Source: an uncultured Clostridia bacterium (GTDB lineage Bacteria > Bacillota > Clostridia > Lachnospirales > Bianqueaceae). From it: a stretch of 25,321 bases of DNA. How positions within the stretch are numbered: the stretch's first letter is position 1; every line of letters begins with the position of its first letter. This document shows, piece after piece, positions 7,297 through 14,510 of the stretch. Made by a program: the position numbers and the translations under genes. The notes below the pieces were generated by a model, which worked only from the letters and a program-made list of their open reading frames with translations, ran no database searches and was not told the DNA's origin. Location: positions 1-25,321 of the forward strand of contig CALBGL010000073.1 of assembly GCA_937892735.1 (NCBI GenBank), written 5' to 3'.

Positions 7297-8532
7297 ATGA
7301 AAACCAAACTATTCACACGGAATTTCACTTTTTTAATCTTGGGACAGATCAGTTCATTATTTGGGAACTATACCCTGCGATTTGCTATGTCGATGTATGT
7401 ATTGGAACAGACGGGTTCCGCGTCCATCTTCGCGGGATTGCTGGCCTTGTCCATGCTGCCGACGATTCTGCTCTCCCCTCTGGGAGGAATCCTAGCGGAT
7501 CGCGCTAACCGCCGCAACATCATGGTGATTCTTGATGTAAGCAGTGGAATTGCCGTTCTGATCGGCTGCACGGTCTTTTGGGGAGGATATGATCTTGTGG
7601 GAATTGGACTTTTGCTTATCTTGCTTTCGGTATTGGGCGCGTTTGAATCTCCTACGGTTCAGGCTTGTATTCCCACGATGTTATCCGAAGAGAATATTGT
7701 AAAAGGCAATGCGGCTGTGAACCAAGTATCGGCGATAGCTTCTTTGGTCACGCCGTTTCTGGGAAGTGTTTTGTATACTACGTTTGGAATCCTCCCCATA
7801 TTCTATGGAACGATGGTCTGTTTCTTTCTGACAGCTGGTTTTGAATGTTTTATCCGGCTGAACTTTCGTAAACCCGACGACAGAACAGGGGTATGGGCTA
7901 TCATTCGAGAAGATTTCAAGGTAAGCATGCGATTCATTGGCAAAGAACAAACCGGCATACTGAAACTTTTGTTGTTAGCAGCCTTGGTGAGTCTTTTTGT
8001 AGCAGGGACTTTAGTGGTAGGTTTCCCCTATTTGGTACGAACCGTATTAGGATTATCGACAGGATATTATGGCGCAGCAGAAAGCGCTATGGGGGTGGCC
8101 GCGATTCTGGGTGGTGTGATCGTGGGTATATGGGCGAAAAAAATCCGCTTGCGCGACATGTTCATTATTTTCTGTGTGTTTGGCATCTGCTTGATTCTCA
8201 GCGGCGTCGCATTTCTGATTCCTATAGGGGTCGCAGGACGTTATATCGCCCTGCTAATCTTCTTTTGCCTATGTCAGTTCGGCTGCAGTATTTTTTCTAC
8301 CTATGCGATTTCCTTCATTCAGGCACGAACGCCGGAATCCTTGATGGGCAAAGTCATGTCCTATGTTTTCACATTATCTATGTGCGCACAGCCTCTGGGA
8401 CAGATGATCTACGGTGTGCTTTTCGACCTTTTCTCGAAAAATGTTTATGGAGTATTGCTTCCCAGCGGGATGATTGTCGTTTGTATCGGAATGGCCTCCC
8501 GGAAGTTCTTCCGTACGTTTGAGGAAACATAA
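7297..8532 (+). CDS. MFS transporter, probable drug/efflux type
   Basis: A 411-residue integral membrane protein with about twelve hydrophobic segments. The first cytoplasmic loop carries the MFS motif A pattern, GGILADRANRRN near residue 68. The layout fits the macrolide/multidrug exporters of the major facilitator superfamily, which use the proton gradient. AAGGAGG precedes the ATG. A TetR regulator lies directly upstream and a predicted operator sits in the gap, which is typical of inducible efflux pairs. The substrate cannot be predicted. The gene ends at a strong hairpin shared with the converging polygalacturonase operon. Confidence 0.9.
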   Translation: MKTKLFTRNFTFLILGQISSLFGNYTLRFAMSMYVLEQTGSASIFAGLLALSMLPTILLSPLGGILADRANRRNIMVILDVSSGIAVLIGCTVFWGGYDLVGIGLLLILLSVLGAFESPTVQACIPTMLSEENIVKGNAAVNQVSAIASLVTPFLGSVLYTTFGILPIFYGTMVCFFLTAGFECFIRLNFRKPDDRTGVWAIIREDFKVSMRFIGKEQTGILKLLLLAALVSLFVAGTLVVGFPYLVRTVLGLSTGYYGAAESAMGVAAILGGVIVGIWAKKIRLRDMFIIFCVFGICLILSGVAFLIPIGVAGRYIALLIFFCLCQFGCSIFSTYAISFIQARTPESLMGKVMSYVFTLSMCAQPLGQMIYGVLFDLFSKNVYGVLLPSGMIVVCIGMASRKFFRTFEET

Positions 8533-8575
8533 AAACACCGCGCAAAGGCAAAGCCGATGCGCGGTGTCTAATTTT
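8531..8575. terminator. Bidirectional terminator between converging operons
   Basis: ACACCGCGC (8535-8543) pairs perfectly with GCGCGGTGT (8559-8567), and a GGC/GCC pairing can extend the inside. The minus strand has TTTTT right after the stem and the plus strand has CTAATTTT. It can serve both the MFS gene and the GH28 operon. Confidence 0.85.
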
Positions 8576-8619
8576 GCAGGATCTCGCCAAGATGGAACCC
8601 CTTCTATCCGATTTCTGAT

Positions 8620-9885
8620 TTACACAGAAATCTTCACATTCTCGAAGCAAAGTCCCTTTACGCTGGCAATGGAACCGAAGGTACGGCTCGTGATCTCGAT
8701 ATTGCGGAAGAGCAGGTTCTCGATAGGACGCTTTGCGTCGGTATCAATGGAGAAGGCCAGCGGTACCGCATGCCGGCAGGATGCATCCACATAGGAAGTG
8801 ACGTTTTCTATGCAGACATTCCGCAGGGTGGGCAGACCGATTTCCGGAGGTACATACTGAGAGAGGATGCGCCAATGTTCAGGGATTTCGCCGGTATAAT
8901 CATCGGGAATCTTACAATAACTGAATTCCGGAAACCAGTTCAGCTGGAAACTGAAGACTTCCCGTACATTGGTCATCTTCAGGTTTTCCACACGCACATT
9001 TTGGATCGTACCGCCGCGAGTGCGGGCGGATTTGATCCGAAAACCGAAGGAGGCGCCGTCGAAGGTACAGTCGTGGATATAAACGCTGCGGATCCCGCCG
9101 GACATATCGGAACCCAGGGTGATCCCCTCGCTGGGCGCCGTCAGATGACAATCGCAGATCTCGATGTTTTCACAGATGCGGTTCACACGAAGCCCATCCG
9201 CGTCTCGACCGGACTTAATGACGATACCGTCGTCATGACAGCTAATCTGGCAACCCCTCACTAGGACTCGATTACAGGAGTCAATATCAATCCCATCGGT
9301 ACTGGGGCCCAGATTGCGAGCGATCGTGACGTGATCGATCAGAATATCCGTCGAATAGTAGAGATGGATATTCCAGAAACCGGAACGTTCACAGTGAAAA
9401 TCCCGTAATGTCACGTTCCTGCAATTGCCGATCAGGATAGCCTGCGGACGGAAGCAGTCATAGTCCACGGCCCATCGCAGGTTGCTCGGATATTCCCGCA
9501 GCATACCGCCCTGATGATTGTCCTCGGGAGGCCCCCAGAACTTATACCACCAGTATTCACCCTGGCCGTCAATGGTACCTTCGCCGCAGATCGTCAGATT
9601 TTCACAGTGCTGCGCGTTGATGAGTCCCGCGGGCCAATAGGTCAGCTCGATGCCGGCCACACGAGAAGGCAGCGGGGGATAGGCCGCGTCATCTACCACA
9701 CCCAGTATCACAGCATCCTTGCTGAGTTCCAGCGTCATATTCGATTTCAGGAAGAGGGATCCTGTCAGATAGGTACCGGCAGGAATCACCAGCGTGCCGC
9801 CAGCAGGAACCGCGTCGATCGCCTGCTGCAGAAACGAGGTACAGAGAGTCTTACCGTCAGCATAGGGAGTAAAATCAAAATTCAT
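8620..9885 (-). CDS. GH28 polygalacturonase-type glycoside hydrolase (second copy)
   Basis: A 421-residue right-handed beta-helix enzyme expected to hydrolyse alpha-1,4-galacturonosyl bonds in pectic oligosaccharides. Catalytic elements are present in order: STDGID (Asp197), HDDG (Asp218, Asp219), GSDMSGG at 258-264 in place of the fungal GHG, and RIKSARTRGG from 283. The GS[DE]xSGG form occurs in bacterial exo-acting relatives. An N-terminal segment, AIDAVPAGGTLVIPAGTYLTG, gives the first coil. There is no signal peptide, so it is probably cytoplasmic. AGGAGGTG lies before the ATG, 12 bases after the paralogous gene, which shares most motifs. The pair is probably a tandem duplication with divided linkage or end-group specificity. 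Confidence 0.92.
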   Translation of the reverse strand: MNFDFTPYADGKTLCTSFLQQAIDAVPAGGTLVIPAGTYLTGSLFLKSNMTLELSKDAVILGVVDDAAYPPLPSRVAGIELTYWPAGLINAQHCENLTICGEGTIDGQGEYWWYKFWGPPEDNHQGGMLREYPSNLRWAVDYDCFRPQAILIGNCRNVTLRDFHCERSGFWNIHLYYSTDILIDHVTIARNLGPSTDGIDIDSCNRVLVRGCQISCHDDGIVIKSGRDADGLRVNRICENIEICDCHLTAPSEGITLGSDMSGGIRSVYIHDCTFDGASFGFRIKSARTRGGTIQNVRVENLKMTNVREVFSFQLNWFPEFSYCKIPDDYTGEIPEHWRILSQYVPPEIGLPTLRNVCIENVTSYVDASCRHAVPLAFSIDTDAKRPIENLLFRNIEITSRTFGSIASVKGLCFENVKISV

Positions 9886-9897
9886 GGGAGCACCTCC

Positions 9898-11211
9898 TTA
9901 GCGTCCGGGAGTCAGAGGATCGTCCTCGGACGGATGTAAGTTCTGACACACATCTACGCGCACATGATCCAGTTCCCAGTCTTCAATGTGACAGATGGAT
10001 CCAAACTCATAGGCTTGGATCTCGATATTTTTCATACGCACATCGCGGATGGGCTTTTCGGGATAGGCATTGATGAGAAACGCATAGGACTTTCCGGTAT
10101 AATCCGGCGTCAGGGAAGCCTTCACGTCCGCGATATCCAGCCCTCGGACCTCCGGCATGCCCTGTTCTTTAGAGACTGGAGCGGAGAGCACTTTCCAGTG
10201 GTCCGGCACTTCCCCGGTATAGTCAGCGGGAATCTCGCAGTAGCTGTAAGAAGGATTCCAGTTCAGGTCGAAGCTGAAGGGCTCACGCACATTCGTCATC
10301 TGGAGGTTCCGCACCTTGATATTCTCAATCAATCCGCCGCGGGTATGGGCGGACTTGATGCGAAAACCGCAGGAGGTGCTGTGATAGCGGCAATCGTGGA
10401 TATAGACGTTGCGAATGCCGCCGGAGGTTTCAGACCCCAGGGTGATACCGGCGCCCAGACCCAGGTCGCAATCATAGATCTCGACATTTTCACAGACTCG
10501 GTTGACACGCAGACCATCCGCGTCCCGTCCGGATTTCACGCAGATGCTGTCATCATTACAGGTGATATGACAACGGCGGATTACGGCGCCATTACAGGAA
10601 TCGATATCGATTCCATCAGTGCTGGGACCGGCGTTCTGTCCCACCGAGACATGCTCCACCAGAAGATCTTCGCTGTAACACAGATGAATATTCCAGAAGG
10701 GGGAACGGCGGGATACCAGACCGCTGATCGTCACATGTTTTGAACGAAAGACAATCACATTTCTGGGACGCGTGCAATCATAATCCACGGCCCAGCGCAG
10801 ACCCTTCGGTGTGTAGACGCCCCGCATGCCGCCCAGACGATCCTGTCCCCAGTATTTGTCCCACCAATACTCTCCCTGGCCATCGACCGTACCTCCGCCG
10901 CAGATCTTCACGTTTTCGGCGTCTCGCACGTTCAGAAGACCGGCGGGCCAGATCATCTCGATCCCCGCCACGCGAGTAGGCACCATAGGGTAGGCGGACT
11001 CATCCACCACACCCAGCAGCGTGGCATCCTCGGGGAGTTCCAGCGTCATGTTGGATTTTAGGAAGAGAGAGCCTGTAAGATACGTGCCTGCGGGAAAGCG
11101 GAGCGTTCCCGATACGGCAGAAGCGGCGTCGATCGCCTTTTGCAGCGCTTCGGTACAGAGTGTGCTGCCGTCAGGCACTGCGCCAAAGTCCAACGGATTT
11201 AAGACTTGCAT
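9898..11211 (-). CDS. GH28 polygalacturonase-type glycoside hydrolase (first copy)
   Basis: A 437-residue paralogue of the adjacent GH28 enzyme with the same beta-helix motifs: PSTDGIDIDSC (Asp199), NDDS (Asp220, Asp221), GSETSGG at 259-265, and FRIKSAHTRGG from 283. It has no signal peptide, so it likely acts on imported oligogalacturonides. GGGAGG at 11220-11225 precedes the ATG. It starts only 16 bases after the SpoIIE-type phosphatase gene on the same strand, with no terminator between them. This implies that it is read from the hydrogenase operon promoter unless a promoter is hidden inside the phosphatase gene. Exo-polygalacturonase is the best guess; rhamnogalacturonan hydrolysis is possible. 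Confidence 0.92.
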   Translation of the reverse strand: MQVLNPLDFGAVPDGSTLCTEALQKAIDAASAVSGTLRFPAGTYLTGSLFLKSNMTLELPEDATLLGVVDESAYPMVPTRVAGIEMIWPAGLLNVRDAENVKICGGGTVDGQGEYWWDKYWGQDRLGGMRGVYTPKGLRWAVDYDCTRPRNVIVFRSKHVTISGLVSRRSPFWNIHLCYSEDLLVEHVSVGQNAGPSTDGIDIDSCNGAVIRRCHITCNDDSICVKSGRDADGLRVNRVCENVEIYDCDLGLGAGITLGSETSGGIRNVYIHDCRYHSTSCGFRIKSAHTRGGLIENIKVRNLQMTNVREPFSFDLNWNPSYSYCEIPADYTGEVPDHWKVLSAPVSKEQGMPEVRGLDIADVKASLTPDYTGKSYAFLINAYPEKPIRDVRMKNIEIQAYEFGSICHIEDWELDHVRVDVCQNLHPSEDDPLTPGR

Positions 11212-11227
11212 AAAAAATACCTCCCAT

Positions 11228-12400
11228 TTAATAATAATAACATTCGACGGTACGGCCCAGCTTGCGGGCGAGATCTGCCAATTCTTCCAAGAGCCGGGCC
11301 TTGATGCTGAGATCGAAGGGCAGATTTGGATTCTGATGGGCTGGATTGATTGCCTGACCGATATAGAGATTCAGATGCGTACATTTTTCTAAGAGGATGC
11401 GGGCAATTTGCGCGGCGCCATTGTCCGCATCCACCAGCTCCAGGTTTTCCACTTCTCCGGTATTTGTCACACATTGCCGCAGGATCTCCAGCGTCTTACT
11501 CAGGGTCAGGACGCCTTCGGTCACCAGATCAATTCCTTCGATCTCTGCCGTAGGCGGAAGGGAAGGATCGGAATAGTGAAGAGAAGCTCGCAGAGGCTTG
11601 TCCAGGATCCGCGCGACCATATTTCCGCTGGTACCGCCGCAGACAATCCGAATATCTGAACCCCTCATAAAGTCCTGTACCATGCGCTCATCATCTTTTT
11701 TATCCTGGGGAGGACTGGCCAGCAGATGCACATGGCTCGAGGGGATCACCTTGGCCACCGCGACGGTGGTGTCATCTCCCGGTTTTCCCATGTAAAGGTC
11801 GTTGCAGGCGGCAGAGAGCTGGTGCGCCAGACGATGGGCGGAAGGACGTTTGGCCGCTTCCCGGCGAAGAAAATCCGCCACATGATTCCAGGTCCAACCA
11901 AAATTCAGCGTTTCTCCCACGCCGGCATAGATCACGCCATCGCTGACTAAGACATAATAATCTCCTAATTCTACCTGAAAGAAGCTCTCGCGGATTTCTT
12001 TGCCTGCGATCTCCCGTTTCACAAAGGGCGGACGAATCAGTTCTCCTTTTCGGAGACAGAAACAAGACGGGTTGTCGAATTCTACCAAATGCGCCTGGCC
12101 ATCGTGAGAAATTTCCAGGATGCTGAAGGTCGAATAGGCTAGATGACGCACAGAACATAGAGGCAGTGTGCTGCTGATGGTTTCCACAGTGTCTTCCAGA
12201 GGAGCGCCTTCCTGCATCATGGTCGCGATGATCTTCGACGTCAACGTGGAGAGAATATTGGCCTTTACACCGCTGCCCAGTCCATCCGCGAGCACCAAGA
12301 TGTCCGAATTTTTGGTACGGACGATCTCGACCTTGTCGCCGCAGAGTTCTTCTCCTTTATGGTTCAGGCTTTTGTATACGCATTCCACAACGTGCTGCAT
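11228..12400 (-). CDS. SpoIIE-type PP2C serine phosphatase
   Basis: A 390-residue protein. Residues 1-217 form a PP2C/SpoIIE phosphatase with the metal-binding acids in place: GD at 21-22, LADGLGSG at 37-44 (Asp39), SDG at 153-155 (Asp154) and GDDTTV at 208-213. Such enzymes remove phosphate from serine or threonine, typically on anti-sigma-factor antagonists. Residues 230-390 form an extra domain I do not recognise, beginning IRIVCGGTSGN. There is no membrane segment, unlike sporulation SpoIIE. It begins 3 bases after the hydrogenase stop, with its ribosome binding site across that stop. It is likely the signalling output of the PAS-containing hydrogenase homologue. Its substrate protein is not in the window. 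Confidence 0.88.
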   Translation of the reverse strand: MQHVVECVYKSLNHKGEELCGDKVEIVRTKNSDILVLADGLGSGVKANILSTLTSKIIATMMQEGAPLEDTVETISSTLPLCSVRHLAYSTFSILEISHDGQAHLVEFDNPSCFCLRKGELIRPPFVKREIAGKEIRESFFQVELGDYYVLVSDGVIYAGVGETLNFGWTWNHVADFLRREAAKRPSAHRLAHQLSAACNDLYMGKPGDDTTVAVAKVIPSSHVHLLASPPQDKKDDERMVQDFMRGSDIRIVCGGTSGNMVARILDKPLRASLHYSDPSLPPTAEIEGIDLVTEGVLTLSKTLEILRQCVTNTGEVENLELVDADNGAAQIARILLEKCTHLNLYIGQAINPAHQNPNLPFDLSIKARLLEELADLARKLGRTVECYYY

Positions 12401-12403
12401 GCC

Positions 12404-14101
12404 TTACTCCTCCTTAGCGACCATATCCTTCAGCCTGGAGAGAGTGACCTTCGTCTCGGCTGTCGTCTCGCCTAAGAGTCCGGCGATTTCCTGGGCTACG
12501 GTCATCTGCTTGTCGATGACCTTCTGCGCCATGGCGATCGTATCCATCTGCAATTGATGATGTTTCGCCTTTGTCTGTTCTTCAGTGGTGATATCCTTGA
12601 GAATCCCCAGTACCATGCGCTGTTCCGGCATATAAAGAATATTGGCGCTAAAAGTAATCCCCAGGTTATCGTAGGTGACGATCCGATCCAGATACGCACT
12701 TCGGTTCTGGATGATATGTTCATAGTCCGTCGTATCGATTAGTTCATACAGATAGGTATCCATTGCCTCTTTGCGCGTGATGCCAAATACTTTTTCAGCT
12801 TGTTCATTGAATTCTCGGATCCGCAGATCCTCATCGACCACGAAGATCACATTCGGGGTGACTTTCAAGATGCTGTTCGAAAGGGACTGCGCCAGTTCCT
12901 TCATATAGGGCAGACACATGGTCGGTTCGGACTTGCCCTGGAAGATGGAGATGGCTTTTTCGCGGCAGGTAGAATACCCACAGGCGCCGCAGTTGAGTTC
13001 ATCTTCTTTACTTTCTTTACCGATTCCGCGCAGGATCTGCCGAATCTGCTCTTCAGTGGGCATATTCTCCTGCGTGCTCGCATCCGCGAAATGCATGGCA
13101 AGATCCTTGCTGTGCGGCAGATCTGGGAATTCATTTCTTTCGTGGCCTGTATATTTTTCCACTGCGAGCTGCGCGGAAAAACGCCCCGTGGCATGACCCG
13201 ATACCGGGCCGTTGATGCATCCGCCGGGACATGCGTTGACCTCGATGAAACACCCGTGGATGGTGCCCTTACGCAGATCTTCGAAGAGAGCCTTGCAGTT
13301 TTCCACATCATCGACACATAGGGGTTTATAGCCGAAGAATCCCTTCTGCGCCAGCATGGTCGTGACAATACCGCTGGTCACCGGATACATGCGGGCCGAC
13401 TTGGGACTGGGATTATCAAAGGGAACAGGGGACAGGCTGTCCAGATCGATACCGCTCTCCCGTACCCAAGCGATCAGTTCTTCGAAAGTCAGCACCGCAT
13501 CGACGAGTCCGGCATGTCGGGGATCCCGGGCTTCTTCTTTTTTGGAAATACAGGGACCTACAAAGATGATCTTAGCGTCCGGGCCATATTGCTCACGCAA
13601 AAGTTTCGCATGGGCGATCATGGGCGAGACTACCGGCGCCATCATGGGCAGAAGATCCGGATAGTATTTTTCTAAAAGCATGTTGATCGTAGGACAGCAG
13701 GTCGTGATCATGTTATCCATCGTACCCAGTTCCAGCAGGCGGGAATATTCCGCGGAGACGAAAGCCGCGCCTTGGGATGTTTCCTGCACATAAGTAAAGC
13801 CTAGTTGTTTTAAGACAGCGCATGTGAGTCCTGGCTTCTTCAATAGACCGGAGAAGGAAGGGGCGATGGAGACCACAGTCATGGCATGCCCCTTAATATA
13901 ACCACGAATCTTGAAGATATCGCTTAAGACGGTCTTGGCATTCTGGGGACACGTGTTGAGACAGTGACCGCATAATACACACTGTTCCGGCATGATCTGT
14001 GCCTGGTCATCCTTATACATAATCGAATTGACCGGGCAGGAACGGATACATTTATGGCAGTTCTTACACCGTACTTTCTTCAGACTGATGATACTGGTCA
14101 T
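12404..14101 (-). CDS. Sensory-type [FeFe]-hydrogenase homologue with PAS domain
   Basis: A 565-residue protein. Two [4Fe-4S] motifs come first (Cys12, 15, 18, 22 and Cys41, 44, 47, 51). The H-cluster domain (about 75-345) follows, with L1 TTCCP (133-137), L2 VGPCISKKEE (181-190) and L3 EVNACPGGCING (287-298). An extra cluster motif (Cys371, 374, 379, 396) precedes a PAS domain (about 411-510) and a helical tail. Four cluster ligands are kept, but the Met residues usual in L2 (MPC) and L3 (EVMAC) are Gly and Asn, a pattern associated with group C sensory hydrogenases. Both L1 cysteines are kept. It overlaps the [2Fe-2S] gene by 4 bases and is followed by a phosphatase gene. It probably senses hydrogen or redox state. 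Confidence 0.9.
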   Translation of the reverse strand: MTSIISLKKVRCKNCHKCIRSCPVNSIMYKDDQAQIMPEQCVLCGHCLNTCPQNAKTVLSDIFKIRGYIKGHAMTVVSIAPSFSGLLKKPGLTCAVLKQLGFTYVQETSQGAAFVSAEYSRLLELGTMDNMITTCCPTINMLLEKYYPDLLPMMAPVVSPMIAHAKLLREQYGPDAKIIFVGPCISKKEEARDPRHAGLVDAVLTFEELIAWVRESGIDLDSLSPVPFDNPSPKSARMYPVTSGIVTTMLAQKGFFGYKPLCVDDVENCKALFEDLRKGTIHGCFIEVNACPGGCINGPVSGHATGRFSAQLAVEKYTGHERNEFPDLPHSKDLAMHFADASTQENMPTEEQIRQILRGIGKESKEDELNCGACGYSTCREKAISIFQGKSEPTMCLPYMKELAQSLSNSILKVTPNVIFVVDEDLRIREFNEQAEKVFGITRKEAMDTYLYELIDTTDYEHIIQNRSAYLDRIVTYDNLGITFSANILYMPEQRMVLGILKDITTEEQTKAKHHQLQMDTIAMAQKVIDKQMTVAQEIAGLLGETTAETKVTLSRLKDMVAKEE

Positions 14102-14364
14102 ACGGAATCCTCCTCTATAAGCTTCTGTACAACTTCTCGGCGAAATACGTCGTCAATCGTAGCGGCAGTGACGGAGTGAATCTGCCCATCAATCTTTACG
14201 CAGACCCCGCTATTGCCGCGAGTACATTGATCCATGCAAAAGGAACCGGACAGGGAGATTCGGTCTTCCAGATGATATTCTGCGATTAGGGCATTTATAC
14301 GGCCGAGAATGGCTGCGGAACCCTTCAGGTGACAGGAACTTCCAACACATAGCACAATTTCCAT
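14098..14364 (-). CDS. [2Fe-2S] thioredoxin-like ferredoxin (NuoE/HydC-like)
   Basis: An 88-residue protein with a C-x4-C (Cys6, Cys11) and C-x3-C (Cys43, Cys47) pattern, the four cluster ligands of thioredoxin-fold [2Fe-2S] proteins related to NuoE. I chose the ATG at 14364: GGAGG lies upstream of it, and a longer reading from 14454 would run back across the promoter. It is the first gene of the operon and overlaps the hydrogenase start in an ATGA. It likely passes electrons to or from the hydrogenase homologue. Confidence 0.88.
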   Translation of the reverse strand: MEIVLCVGSSCHLKGSAAILGRINALIAEYHLEDRISLSGSFCMDQCTRGNSGVCVKIDGQIHSVTAATIDDVFRREVVQKLIEEDSV

Positions 14365-14395
14365 ACTCCTATACCTCCACAGTTTGATAATTTTT

Positions 14396-14424
14396 ATTAT
14401 AAAGGAATTAGGTCGGTTAGTCAA
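14396..14424 (-). promoter_or_regulatory. Promoter of the hydrogenase-phosphatase-GH28 operon
   Basis: Reading the minus strand, TTGACT (14424-14419) and TATAAT (14401-14396) are separated by 17 bases, a near-perfect housekeeping promoter. It starts about 30 bases before the [2Fe-2S] gene. Confidence 0.9.
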
Positions 14425-14455
14425 GAAATACAGAGAGGAAAACTTCGTCTTCATC

Positions 14456-14484
14456 TTGACGCGTGTCGAAAGAGTCCCTATAAT
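14456..14484 (+). promoter_or_regulatory. Promoter of the histidine kinase gene
   Basis: TTGACG (14456-14461), a 17-base spacer, and TATAAT (14479-14484). It points away from the hydrogenase operon promoter; only 31 bases separate the two -35 boxes. Confidence 0.9.
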
Positions 14485-14510
14485 GGGAACAGACTAAGGA
14501 GGGCTGAAAT

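Noticed and set aside
8770..9264. Plus-strand open frame antisense to the second GH28 gene
   Set aside because: Same shadow pattern as the one opposite the paralogue, in the corresponding region of the protein.
9964..10743. Long plus-strand open frame (259 codons) inside the first GH28 gene
   Set aside because: It lies antisense to a clear GH28 gene with catalytic motifs, has no ribosome binding site, and its translation resembles no family; it is a shadow of codon bias.
8620..11211. GH28 enzymes inactive because the GHG motif is missing
   Set aside because: The GS[DE]xSGG form occurs in bacterial exo-acting GH28 enzymes, and all catalytic Asp residues and the RIK motif are present.
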